A stretch of 64,000 nt of DNA from Ignavibacteriota bacterium (lineage in GTDB: Bacteria; Bacteroidota; Ignavibacteria; Ignavibacteriales; Melioribacteraceae). Every line of letters begins with the position of its first letter. The first letter of the stretch is position 1. The translations under genes and the position numbers were made by a program. Under the pieces are notes generated by a model. It saw only the letters and a program-made list of their open reading frames with translations. It ran no database searches and was not told the DNA's origin. Below are positions 9,075 through 18,041 of this stretch, in pieces. Location of the stretch: contig JADJWT010000001.1 in assembly GCA_016716225.1 (NCBI GenBank), positions 2,490,501 through 2,554,500 on the forward strand, written 5' to 3'.

Positions 9075-9764
9075 ATGGCAAAGATATTATTAGTTGATGA
9101 TGAAAAAGATATTGTAGAATTTCTACAATATAATTTAGAAGCAGAAGGTTTTGAAGTTATTTCGGCAAATGACGGCGAAGCGGCATTGGAAAAAATGAAA
9201 GAAAATCCCGATGTTGTTGTTCTTGATGTTATGATGCCAAAGATGAATGGCTATGAAGTTTGTAAAAATATAAGACTCAATGAAAATTATAATGATATCC
9301 CAATTATTTTTCTAACTGCAAAAACCAGCGAGTTTGATGAATTAAAAGGATTTGATCTTGGTGCTGATGATTATGTAAAAAAACCTATATCTCCTAAAAT
9401 GTTAGTTGCAAGAGTGAAATCTAAAATTAAAAAACTTTCACAATCTGATGATAAAGAACAGCAGAATGCTTCCGTACTGAAAATTGGACCGCTTGAAATT
9501 AATAAAGATAAATTTGAAGTTAAGGTAAATGGGAAAAATATAATTCTTCCCAAAAAAGAATTCGCAATACTTTATTATTTAGCAAAAAGACCGGGAAAAG
9601 TTTTCCCTAGAGATAGAATTTTGAATGATGTTTGGGGTGAAGATATATATGTAATTGAAAGAACCGTTGATGTTCATATCCGTAAAATAAGAGAAAAAAT
9701 GGGCAATGAAGCCGATATGATTGAAACTATTAAAGGTGTTGGTTATCGCTTCCGAGAGTATTAA
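9075..9764 (+). CDS. PhoB/PhoP-type response regulator
   Basis: An OmpR-family response regulator of 229 residues. The receiver domain (1-120) has acidic residues D8-D9, phospho-acceptor D51 (VVVLDVMMP), a conserved Thr in FLTAKTSEF and Lys in GADDYVKKP. The C-terminal winged helix (about 130-229) ends in ERTVDVHIRKIREKMG and IETIKGVGYRF. The match to PhoB/PhoP is strengthened by context: a PhoR-like kinase overlaps its end, and 11-bp-spaced TTAACA repeats typical of PhoP/PhoB binding begin 26 bases after the kinase gene, in front of a locus that contains pstSCAB-phoU. I therefore infer that it is the phosphate-starvation activator. Confidence 0.9.
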   Translation: MAKILLVDDEKDIVEFLQYNLEAEGFEVISANDGEAALEKMKENPDVVVLDVMMPKMNGYEVCKNIRLNENYNDIPIIFLTAKTSEFDELKGFDLGADDYVKKPISPKMLVARVKSKIKKLSQSDDKEQQNASVLKIGPLEINKDKFEVKVNGKNIILPKKEFAILYYLAKRPGKVFPRDRILNDVWGEDIYVIERTVDVHIRKIREKMGNEADMIETIKGVGYRFREY

Positions 9765-10791
9765 TAAAGTCATTTCTAATTTAAAATTTTCCGTCGTATT
9801 TGCTCGGGAAATTATTCTTCTTAGTATTTTATTTGAAGTTTTAATTATTCTTCTTTTTGAAATTTCTTCACCTCGTTTTTTAGGAATTACTTTTACAATC
9901 ATCATTTTCGATTTTATAATTCTTTTTTTTATTGGTCGAAAGAGAAAAAAAGAAATTGAAGAAATAAAATCTGTAATTAGATCAATACGAAAAAATATTT
10001 TGCATAGTGAAGAAGAAATTAAATTAAGTAAATCATTAATTGATTTGGAAGGCAATATTAAAGCCATGTTCAGACGAACTCAGAAAGATCTGGCAGCAAT
10101 GCAAAAATTAGCTCAAGCCAGAAGTGATTTTCTCGGTTACGTTTCGCATGAATTAAGAACTCCAATTTTTACAATTCAAGGTTACTTAGAAACTTTGTTA
10201 AATGGTGCGATTGATAATCCTAATGTAAATAGAAAATTTCTTGAAAAAACTTTAACACATTCTAATAATCTAAATTCATTGTTGAATGATCTTATTGATA
10301 TTTCAATGATTGAATCCGGATTAATGAGTTTAAGTTTCCGTTTTTTTAATCTAAATAATTTTCTTCAGAACATAGTTAATGAGATTAAGAGTTTAACACA
10401 ACTAAAAAATATTGAATTATTATTAAGTGATTTTGACAAAGAAATTGAAATTTATGGCGATAAAGAAAAATTAACTCAAGTTTTAAATAATCTTTTATCG
10501 AATGCAATTAAATACACGGAAAAAGGGAAAATTGAAATTTTAGTTTTAGAAAAAAATAAAACAGTAACAATTAGCGTAAAAGATACCGGAATAGGAATTC
10601 CGGAAAATGAAATTGATAGAATTTTTGAAAGATTTTACAGAACTGAAAGAGATAGATCAAGCACAATTCCGGGAACTGGGTTAGGTTTATCAATTGTAAA
10701 GCATATTTTGGAAGCACATAACTCTGCAATCGAAGTAAAAAGTATTTTAAATGTTGGATCAGAGTTCTCTTTTAAACTAAAAAGAGATTAG
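9721..10791 (+). CDS. PhoR-type sensor histidine kinase
   Basis: A 356-residue membrane histidine kinase. Two adjacent membrane helices (about 29-49 and 52-72) leave almost no periplasmic loop, as in PhoR proteins that sense through PstSCAB-PhoU rather than a ligand domain. The H-box is FLGYVSHELRTP with H143. The ATPase domain has NNLLSNAIKY, DTGIGIPENE and GTGLGLSIVKH. The start is uncertain: TTG 9721 gives a 44-base overlap with the regulator gene, while GTG 9736 or TTG 9739 in the same frame would also keep both helices. All of them overlap the regulator, so the pair is translationally coupled. The phosphate assignment rests on context. Confidence 0.9.
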   Translation: MKLLKVLVIASESINKVISNLKFSVVFAREIILLSILFEVLIILLFEISSPRFLGITFTIIIFDFIILFFIGRKRKKEIEEIKSVIRSIRKNILHSEEEIKLSKSLIDLEGNIKAMFRRTQKDLAAMQKLAQARSDFLGYVSHELRTPIFTIQGYLETLLNGAIDNPNVNRKFLEKTLTHSNNLNSLLNDLIDISMIESGLMSLSFRFFNLNNFLQNIVNEIKSLTQLKNIELLLSDFDKEIEIYGDKEKLTQVLNNLLSNAIKYTEKGKIEILVLEKNKTVTISVKDTGIGIPENEIDRIFERFYRTERDRSSTIPGTGLGLSIVKHILEAHNSAIEVKSILNVGSEFSFKLKRD

Positions 10792-10816
10792 TGAAATTTT
10801 TAATTAAATAAATTTC

Positions 10817-10894
10817 TTAACAATTTCTTAACACAGACTTAATACTTTCTTAACAGCCTCATAACAATCAATTAACAATAACCGCCTAAGTTTC
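10817..10894 (+). promoter_or_regulatory. Pho-box array with Bacteroidota -7 element
   Basis: Six hexamers recur at exactly 11 bp: TTAACA 10817, TTAACA 10828, TTAATA 10839, TTAACA 10850, ATAACA 10861 and TTAACA 10872. This is the layout of PhoP/PhoB binding sites (TTAACA-type units, one per helical turn). A TAAGTTTC at 10887-10894 fits the Bacteroidota -7 element (TAnnTTTG, one mismatch) and lies exactly 20 bp after the fifth unit, the same distance seen at the pst promoter. Transcription would start near 10900 and run into the TonB-receptor gene. That the regulator of 9075 binds here is an inference. Confidence 0.8.
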
Positions 10895-10965
10895 GATCAA
10901 AACTAATTCTAACATGAGGGGTCATGGAAAACTTAAAAACTACTTGGCATAATTGTGCCATTGTT

Positions 10966-13818
10966 ATGAAAAAATATCTAAAATTTTTAATCCTAATTAT
11001 AAGTGTAATTCAGACAAATTCTATATTTGCCCAAAATGGCAATCTAACTGGAATTGTTGTGGATAAGGATTTTGGAGATCCGTTAATTGGTGTAAACGTT
11101 TTTATTGAAGGTTCAAATAGAGGTGCAGCAACGGATATTAACGGAAGTTATACTATTGAAAAAATTTCAGAAGGTACTTATACAGTTTCGTTTTCTATGA
11201 TTGGATTTCAGAAAAAAACAATTTCTGATGTTAAAATTATTAATGGCGAAACATTAAAAATGGATGTTGTGTTAAGTACAGAAACCTACGAGACCGAAGA
11301 AGTTGTAATTTCTGCAAAAGCTCTAACAAACACAGAAGGTGCTTTGTTGGCAAAACGACAGAAATCAATTTCTGTTAGTGATGCAATTAGTGCTGAAGCA
11401 ATTTCAAAATCCGGCAGCAGTGATGCAGCAGATGCAATGAAAAAAGTAACCGGTGCTTCTGTTGTTGGAGGAAAATATGTATATGTAAGAGGATTAGGTG
11501 AAAGATATTCTGCTACAACTTTGAATGGTGCAGAATTACCAAGTGCTGATCCGGATAAAAAATCATTTCAATTGGATTTATTTCCTTCCAACTTACTTGA
11601 AAATATTGTTACGATTAAAACATTTACTCCTGATAAACCAGGAACTTTTACCGGAGGTTTGGTCGATGTAACAATGAAAAATTTTCCAGAAAAATTCTCA
11701 TTGAATTTTTCAGTTTCAACAGGGTATAATTCAATATCAACTTATAATGATAATTTTATTTTACCAAATTCCGGCGGATATGACTGGCTTGGAATGGATG
11801 ATGGGACTAGAGAATTATCGAATTTGTTAAGCAACTCCAATATTACAATTCCGCGTTATACATCTATTAAAACAAAAGAAGAAGCTTTGTATTTAGACCA
11901 ACTTACAAAATCTTTTAATACAAATATGACTCCAATTTCTGCAAATGCAGGTTTAAATAGTGGAATGTCGCTCTCAGCGGGAAATCAGTTTGCTTTTGCA
12001 AATCAAACATTTGGATATTTAGCATCATTAACATGGGGACAAAAATATTCATTCTACGAAAATGGTGAAATTGGAAGGTACAAATTACCTGGTACCGTTG
12101 AAGATATTGAGTCATTGAATATTGAAAGACATTTCAAAGATACTCAGGGAACCTATGAAGCAAATTGGGGAGCAATTGCATCCTTATCAATGAAAAATGA
12201 TAGTTACGGTCAATTTAAAGCTTCTTACCTCCGAACGCAAAGTGGGGAATCTACGGCAAGATATATTACAGGTTCATGGACGGATATTCCATCAACTGCA
12301 ACTTATGAAACAAGAGTTTTACAATATACGGAAAGAGCTCTAGATACTTATCAGCTTGAAGGCGATCATTTAATGAAGTTTCTCTCAGATTTAAAGATGG
12401 ATTGGAAAATAACATACTCAGTGAACGAACAAGATGAACCGGATTTAAGATATTTTTCCAATCATTGGTCTGTTAAAGCATCAACCGGTGATACAATTTA
12501 TCAAAGTCCATCTTCACTTTATCCGCCGCCAATCAGATATTTTAGAAATTTATCCGAAGATAATTTATCGGGAAATTTAAATTTTTCAATACCATTTAAT
12601 GTTTGGAATAATTATTCTGCAAAATTACAATTTGGTGCTGCATATACAAATATTGATAGAACATATAATCAACGTCGGTTTGAGTATGAAGCAGATGCAA
12701 TTAGATTTAGTGATTATAATGGTGATATTGATGCTTATTTCAATACAATTGGAATTCTGGATACAAGTGAATCTTACTTTGAATTTGGAAATGTAATCGG
12801 TGAATCAAAGTCGTTAAAAAATATTTTTACTGGTGATCAGAAAACCGCTGCGGGATATTTGATGATTGATTTGCCAATTTCAAGAGATTTAAGATTTGTA
12901 GGTGGTGCAAGATTAGAATCAACCGAAATGAATGCTGTTAGCGGTGATCCTGCATTAGCTAAAGGATATTTGGATAATACTGATATCTTGCCTTCGATAA
13001 ATTTTATTTATCAATTGCAAGAAAATATGAATTTACGTGCAACTTATTCACATACAGTTGCTAGACCAACTTTTCGAGAACTGGCTCCATACACCAGTTT
13101 TGAATTTATTGGTGATTACCTATTTGTTGGAAATGCAAATCTTAAACGAACATTAATTAAAAATTATGATTTGCGCTGGGAATGGTTTATGAATCCTGGA
13201 GAAATAATTGCAGTTAGTGGATTTTATAAATCATTTACTGATCCAATTGAGAAATATCAAGATAATAGCGTTCCTAATGGATTGCTTTCAGTGCAAAATG
13301 TTAGTGAAGCTAGTTTATATGGTTTGGAATTTGAAATGAGAAAAAATCTTGGAAGCATTTCTGATTTAATATCAAATTTCAGTATAGGCACAAATGTGTC
13401 ATTAGTAAATTCTAAAACAGAAATACCAGAAACAGAATATTTTCTTATTGAGATTTCAGATCCGACTGCATCAAAAACCAGACAGTTCATGGGACAATCA
13501 CCGTATCTTTTTAACTTAAACCTTGCGTATGATAGTTTTGATTTAGATATGAGTGCCGGAGTTTTCTACAATATTTTTGGTAATAGATTAGCAATTGTTA
13601 CAGAAGGCGCAAGTCCAGATGTTTATGAACAAGGCTATGGCACATTGGATTTTAAGTTCTCAAAAGGATTGTTTGATTTATTTAACCTTTCGTTTACTGC
13701 TCATAATATTCTTGATCCGGATATTAAATTTATACAAGAATTTAAAGGACAAGAATATATATATAGTAAATTAAGTAAAGGCAGAACGTTTTCAATTTCA
13801 TTAAATGTAAAAATATAA
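10966..13818 (+). CDS. TonB-dependent outer-membrane receptor with N-terminal CarboxypepD-like domain
   Basis: An outer-membrane receptor of about 950 residues that would import a ligand using TonB energy. The signal peptide (MKKYLKFLILIISVIQ, cleavage near IFA-Q) argues for the ATG at 10966 rather than 10924. After it come a carboxypeptidase-regulatory-like beta-sandwich (LTGIVVDKDFGDPLIGVNVF), a plug domain with VYVRGLGERYSATTLNG, and a large 22-strand-type barrel whose C-terminus fits the family (GRTFSISLNVKI). It lies directly behind the Pho-box array and 12 bases before the T9SS-secreted protein, so it is probably induced by phosphate starvation and may take up a phosphorus compound with that partner. 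Substrate is not deducible from sequence. Confidence 0.88.
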   Translation: MKKYLKFLILIISVIQTNSIFAQNGNLTGIVVDKDFGDPLIGVNVFIEGSNRGAATDINGSYTIEKISEGTYTVSFSMIGFQKKTISDVKIINGETLKMDVVLSTETYETEEVVISAKALTNTEGALLAKRQKSISVSDAISAEAISKSGSSDAADAMKKVTGASVVGGKYVYVRGLGERYSATTLNGAELPSADPDKKSFQLDLFPSNLLENIVTIKTFTPDKPGTFTGGLVDVTMKNFPEKFSLNFSVSTGYNSISTYNDNFILPNSGGYDWLGMDDGTRELSNLLSNSNITIPRYTSIKTKEEALYLDQLTKSFNTNMTPISANAGLNSGMSLSAGNQFAFANQTFGYLASLTWGQKYSFYENGEIGRYKLPGTVEDIESLNIERHFKDTQGTYEANWGAIASLSMKNDSYGQFKASYLRTQSGESTARYITGSWTDIPSTATYETRVLQYTERALDTYQLEGDHLMKFLSDLKMDWKITYSVNEQDEPDLRYFSNHWSVKASTGDTIYQSPSSLYPPPIRYFRNLSEDNLSGNLNFSIPFNVWNNYSAKLQFGAAYTNIDRTYNQRRFEYEADAIRFSDYNGDIDAYFNTIGILDTSESYFEFGNVIGESKSLKNIFTGDQKTAAGYLMIDLPISRDLRFVGGARLESTEMNAVSGDPALAKGYLDNTDILPSINFIYQLQENMNLRATYSHTVARPTFRELAPYTSFEFIGDYLFVGNANLKRTLIKNYDLRWEWFMNPGEIIAVSGFYKSFTDPIEKYQDNSVPNGLLSVQNVSEASLYGLEFEMRKNLGSISDLISNFSIGTNVSLVNSKTEIPETEYFLIEISDPTASKTRQFMGQSPYLFNLNLAYDSFDLDMSAGVFYNIFGNRLAIVTEGASPDVYEQGYGTLDFKFSKGLFDLFNLSFTAHNILDPDIKFIQEFKGQEYIYSKLSKGRTFSISLNVKI

Positions 13819-13830
13819 AAGGAGAAAAAC

Positions 13831-15510
13831 ATGTCTAAAAAATTAAAGACAATTTTGATAACTATGTTATTTTTTGTGGGAACATTATCTGCACAAAATG
13901 TAATCACAATCACGGATACAGATATACCGGTAGGGAGTCAAGTAACATTTACATCAGATAATATATATTTGTTAGATGGGATGGTATTTGTAGATAGTGC
14001 AGCAGTGTTGACAATAGAGCCTGGAACAATAATAAAAGCAAAAGAAGGTCAAGGTAATGCAGCAAGCGGATTGGTAGTAACAAGATATGGAAAGATCTAT
14101 GCAGAAGGTACATCAGATAGACCAATAATCTTTACTGCAGAGAGTGATAATTTGGAAGGAAATTTAAGTCACACAGATAGAGGATTATGGGGTGGAGTAG
14201 TAATGTTGGGACAAGCTTCAACCAATAATCAAACAACAGATGGATTGAAAGCTGTAGAAGGAGTAAATGAGATAAATGCAGAAAAATCATTATACGGCGG
14301 AACAAATGATGAACACAGCAGTGGAGTGTTTAAGTATGTATCAATAAGACATAGCGGAATAAATGTGGGAGATCAAGCCGGAAATGAGATACAAGGATTA
14401 ACCTTAGGCGGAGTAGGCAGTGGCACAGTGATAGAATATGTAGAAAGTTATGCAAGTGCAGATGATGGATTTGAATTTTTTGGAGGAACGGTAAATACAA
14501 GATATATGGTAGCAGCATTTTGTTCAGATGATGCATTTGATACTGATGAAGGATTTAGAGGAAAGGGACAATTTTGGTTTGGAATACAAGCGGAAGATCA
14601 AGCTGGAAGAGTAGCGGAGATGGATGGAGCAACGGGAGATGAATATTATACACCATTTTCACATCCGGTATTATCAAATGTAACATACATTGGAGCTGGA
14701 TTAGGAAGTGCACCTGAAGGAGATGGAGCTGAATGTATAATCTTAAGAGATAATACAGCGGTAGAATATCACAATAGTATATTTACAGAATATGATGATG
14801 CAACAAGTGGTTATGGATTAACGATAGAAGACGTTGATAATAGTGGATCAAAGACAGAAGATAGTAGAAAGAGATTTGAAAATGGTGAGATAGTATTCCA
14901 GAATAACATTTGGTATAATATGGGAGCTGGAAATGAGTTGACACAATTTATATATCAAGATTTTGCACAAGGATATTTCCAAGATGGAGGAAATGCAAAT
15001 AGTGTAGCAGATCCGATGTTAAAAGGAATAAGCAGAACAACAGATGGCGGATTAGATCCAAGACCAGAAAGTGGAAGTCCGGCATTGAGTGGAAGTAAAA
15101 CAATAGAAGATAATTGGTTTGTACCGACAAGTTATGTAGGAGCATTTGGTGGTAATAACTGGTTATTGGGTTGGACTGCATTGGATCAATTAGGTTATGC
15201 AGGTAATATTACTGGAATTAAAGAAGAATATTTAAACATTATTCCAGCAGATTTTAAACTTGCTCAGAATTATCCAAATCCGTTTAATCCGACTACAACA
15301 ATTGAATTTGCAATTCCACAAACAAGCAAAGTTCAATTAAGTATTTATAATGTTTTAGGTCAAGAAATTCAATCACTTTTAAGTGAAGTAAAGAATGCCG
15401 GAACTTATAAAATTAATTTCAATGCATCCGAACTTTCAAGTGGAACATATTTTTATAGATTGCAAGCAGGTTCAAAAGTTTATGTAAATAAAATGATTTT
15501 AATGAAATAA
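13831..15510 (+). CDS. T9SS-secreted beta-rich protein partnered with the TonB receptor
   Basis: A 559-residue exported protein: signal peptide (to about residue 22, TLSA-Q), a glycine- and asparagine-rich repetitive beta region resembling right-handed parallel beta-helix proteins (LTIEPGTIIKAKEG is a typical turn), and a C-terminal type IX secretion sorting domain from about residue 470 with the NYPNPFNPTT motif and a final SSGTYFYRLQ...MILMK tail. It should be displayed on or released from the cell surface. A strong AAGGAG precedes the ATG. It follows the receptor by 12 bases. Oddly, its body uses ATA for isoleucine (20 ATA, 5 ATC, 3 ATT by my count) while the sorting domain uses only ATT (10 of 10). 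Function unknown; a ligand-capturing or hydrolytic partner of the receptor is possible. Confidence 0.82.
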   Translation: MSKKLKTILITMLFFVGTLSAQNVITITDTDIPVGSQVTFTSDNIYLLDGMVFVDSAAVLTIEPGTIIKAKEGQGNAASGLVVTRYGKIYAEGTSDRPIIFTAESDNLEGNLSHTDRGLWGGVVMLGQASTNNQTTDGLKAVEGVNEINAEKSLYGGTNDEHSSGVFKYVSIRHSGINVGDQAGNEIQGLTLGGVGSGTVIEYVESYASADDGFEFFGGTVNTRYMVAAFCSDDAFDTDEGFRGKGQFWFGIQAEDQAGRVAEMDGATGDEYYTPFSHPVLSNVTYIGAGLGSAPEGDGAECIILRDNTAVEYHNSIFTEYDDATSGYGLTIEDVDNSGSKTEDSRKRFENGEIVFQNNIWYNMGAGNELTQFIYQDFAQGYFQDGGNANSVADPMLKGISRTTDGGLDPRPESGSPALSGSKTIEDNWFVPTSYVGAFGGNNWLLGWTALDQLGYAGNITGIKEEYLNIIPADFKLAQNYPNPFNPTTTIEFAIPQTSKVQLSIYNVLGQEIQSLLSEVKNAGTYKINFNASELSSGTYFYRLQAGSKVYVNKMILMK

Positions 15511-15540
15511 ACCCCTCAGCTAGAAGTACCCTAATCGGGA

Positions 15541-15576
15541 AAAAAAGGGATGTGCTTTATAGTATGTCCCTTTTTT
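15541..15576 (+). terminator. Rho-independent terminator or attenuator
   Basis: AAAAAAGGGA at 15541-15550 pairs perfectly with TCCCTTTTTT at 15567-15576, with a 16-base loop and further T-rich sequence. It ends 14 bases before the M28 peptidase ATG, so it separates the receptor/secreted-protein pair from the downstream genes or lets only part of the transcription through. Confidence 0.75.
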
Positions 15577-15590
15577 ATTATATTTTTTAA

Positions 15591-17225
15591 ATGAAAAACA
15601 TAATTAATAGAATTTTAATTGTTCTTTCGTTTATTCCCACTTTAAATATTTTTTCACAAGATTTTTTAGAAAAAATTAAATTCAATTTTGACTCAAATTC
15701 ATATAAACATCATATAGAAATTTTAGGTAGTGATTTGTTTGAAGGAAGAGGCACCGGCACAAAAGGTGGTGAACTTAGTGCAAATTATATTAGGGAAAAA
15801 TTTGAAGAAATAAATTTGCTCCCAATTCCAAAAACAAATTCATACTTTCAAGAAGTACCGCTTCATGGTTCTATCCCGCTTGAAAATTCTAACCTAATCA
15901 TTTTTTCAAATTTAGATACTTTCAGATTAGCGCATCAAAAAGACTATGTAATTATAAATACTGGTGAGCAGACAATAATACCTTATCCCTTAGAAATTTC
16001 TTTTTGCGGATATGGAATAAATGCACCGGAATTTGATCACTTTGATTACAGCGAAAATGACGTCACCGGTAAAATAACAATGATTTTAAATGGCGAACCT
16101 AATTCAGATGATGTTAATTATTTTAACGGAGCAGAACCAACTATTTATAGTTATAATGATGTTAAAAATAGAATTGCGATTAGTCGCGGTGCTTCTGGAA
16201 CAATTATTTTGCCAAATACTGAAATTGATAATTCAAACTTTTGGATGAAATTAACAAATGATTATTCTTTTGAAGATGTAAATTTACTTTATACTCCTTC
16301 TGAAAATTTTTCAATAATTTTAAATCCTTCAACTGCAAAGAAAATATTTAATATATTACCAAATAATTCTACTCAAGAAATTTCTAAAATAATGAATGAA
16401 AAAAAATATTATTTAAGTTATGAAGGAAATTTTCATGAACGAGATTTTATTTCACGAAATGTAATTGGTATTTTAAAACCAGATAATGAAACAAAAGACG
16501 AAGTTATAATAATTTCTGCACATTATGATCATTTGGGAATTGGACCAAATGTAAATGGAGATTCAATCTATAACGGTGTTTTGGATAATGCAGTTGGAAT
16601 AAGTGCATTAATTGAACTCGCAAAAATACTTAAGCAAAATCAATATTTACTTGAGCGCACAATTATTTTTATTGCGGTTACTGGTGAAGAAAAGGGATTG
16701 CTTGGCTCAACTTATTATACTGATCATCCAATTTTCCCTTTGTATAAAACAATTGCAAATTTAAATATTGATGGAATTGCATATTTAGATGATTTCAATT
16801 CAGTGATTGGAATTGGTTCCGAATTATCACAATTAGAACAATTTTTATTTTCTACTGCAAATTTGCTTAAACTAAAAATTTCGAATATTCCAAAAGAATT
16901 TTTTTATCAAGAAGCATTTAATAGGTCTGATCAAATTGCTTTTGCCAAAGCTGGAATTCCTTCAATTTTAATTTTGGATGGAATTGATTATTCAAATCTC
17001 TCGCATCAGAAAGCTTTGGAAAAAATATTTTATTACAATGAAAATATTTATCACACTCCTTTTGATGATTTAGAAATTAAGATAAATTATTCAGCTGTTG
17101 AAAAACACATTAAATTTTTAACTTATTTTATTTTTCAAGTTTCAAATACAGAGTACGAAATTACTTGGAATCAAAATTCGCCATATAATCTAATTAGACT
17201 TCAAACCAAAGCAGAAAAAAGATGA
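15591..17225 (+). CDS. M28-family zinc aminopeptidase/carboxypeptidase, exported
   Basis: A 544-residue exported zinc exopeptidase. The signal peptide ends near residue 22 (NIFS-Q). An insert of the PA type occupies about 110-230. The M28 catalytic core holds H311 in SAHYDHLG, D332 in GVLDNAVG, the glutamate pair E366-E367 in TGEEKGLLGS and D394 in LNIDG; the last zinc-binding His is probably in YHTPFDD near the C-terminus. Some family members act on peptides and others on different amide or phospho-substrates, so the substrate is open. It overlaps the following PstS-like gene by 4 bases (ATGA), meaning that the two are translationally coupled inside the phosphate locus. Confidence 0.88.
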   Translation: MKNIINRILIVLSFIPTLNIFSQDFLEKIKFNFDSNSYKHHIEILGSDLFEGRGTGTKGGELSANYIREKFEEINLLPIPKTNSYFQEVPLHGSIPLENSNLIIFSNLDTFRLAHQKDYVIINTGEQTIIPYPLEISFCGYGINAPEFDHFDYSENDVTGKITMILNGEPNSDDVNYFNGAEPTIYSYNDVKNRIAISRGASGTIILPNTEIDNSNFWMKLTNDYSFEDVNLLYTPSENFSIILNPSTAKKIFNILPNNSTQEISKIMNEKKYYLSYEGNFHERDFISRNVIGILKPDNETKDEVIIISAHYDHLGIGPNVNGDSIYNGVLDNAVGISALIELAKILKQNQYLLERTIIFIAVTGEEKGLLGSTYYTDHPIFPLYKTIANLNIDGIAYLDDFNSVIGIGSELSQLEQFLFSTANLLKLKISNIPKEFFYQEAFNRSDQIAFAKAGIPSILILDGIDYSNLSHQKALEKIFYYNENIYHTPFDDLEIKINYSAVEKHIKFLTYFIFQVSNTEYEITWNQNSPYNLIRLQTKAEKR

Positions 17226-18037
17226 AAATATTTGTAACAATAATTTTATCAATTTTTGTTTCTTCTTGCAGTTTAATAAACGTGGAAAAAACAAATGTAT
17301 TAAGAATAAAAGGCTCTGATACAATGTTTTTGTTAAATCAAAAACTTGCGGAAAAATTTATGATTGAACATCCGGATATTTCTGTTTATGTTGAAGGCAT
17401 GGGAACAGTTGAAGGAATAAAATCACTACTAAATTCAAATATTGATATTTGTGCTTCATCCCGAACACTGAATCCGGATGAAGTAAAAGAATTTGCGGCA
17501 AAATTTAATTCAGTTGGTATGTCATTTCTAATAGGCAAAGATGCATTATCAGTTTATGTAAATCAAAATAATTCTATTAAAAATATTAGTGTAAATAATT
17601 TAGCTAAAATTTTTACTGGAGAAATTAATAATTGGAAAGATATCGGTGGGATCGATTCTGAAATAATTGTAGTTACAAGACCAAATTCATCCGGAACTTA
17701 TGGATATTTTAAAAAACATGTTTTATTGGATGAAGAATTTAGTGAAAAAGCAATTGTAATTTCTACAACAAAACAAATTGTTGATTTTATAAAAAATAAT
17801 AAAAATGCAATTGGTTATGGCGGAGTTGGTTACGGTGATGAATCAATAGAAATTTCCATAAATAATTTTAAGCCTTCTGAGGAAAATGTAATTAATGGAA
17901 ATTATCCTCTTGCAAGATATTTGAGATATTATACGGCAAATAAAATTACTGGAATTACGCAAGAATATATTGATTGGGTTGTAAGTGAAAAAGGTCAAAA
18001 AATAATTAAAGAAAACGGTTTTTTCCCGCTATATTAA
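17222..18037 (+). CDS. PstS-like phosphate-binding lipoprotein (first copy)
   Basis: A 271-residue periplasmic phosphate-binding protein homologue carrying a lipoprotein signal (FVSSCS, Cys at about residue 16). Conserved PstS positions are visible: RIKGSDTM near the N-terminus, ASSRTL and the phosphate-cradling RPNSSGTYGYF. It is shorter than the second copy at 18148 and differs substantially in sequence, for example lacking a GGGSGTG turn (it has GMGTVEG). It starts within the M28 peptidase stop, while the pst operon proper begins after a separate Pho box. It may be a higher-affinity or sensory variant; that is inference. Confidence 0.88.
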   Translation: MKIFVTIILSIFVSSCSLINVEKTNVLRIKGSDTMFLLNQKLAEKFMIEHPDISVYVEGMGTVEGIKSLLNSNIDICASSRTLNPDEVKEFAAKFNSVGMSFLIGKDALSVYVNQNNSIKNISVNNLAKIFTGEINNWKDIGGIDSEIIVVTRPNSSGTYGYFKKHVLLDEEFSEKAIVISTTKQIVDFIKNNKNAIGYGGVGYGDESIEISINNFKPSEENVINGNYPLARYLRYYTANKITGITQEYIDWVVSEKGQKIIKENGFFPLY

Positions 18038-18041
18038 AAAA

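Noticed and set aside
14330..15181. Open frames on the minus strand inside the T9SS-secreted gene
   Set aside because: They mirror the ATA- and GGA-rich codons of the real gene, have no ribosome-binding site, and encode Leu/His-rich sequence with no family resemblance.
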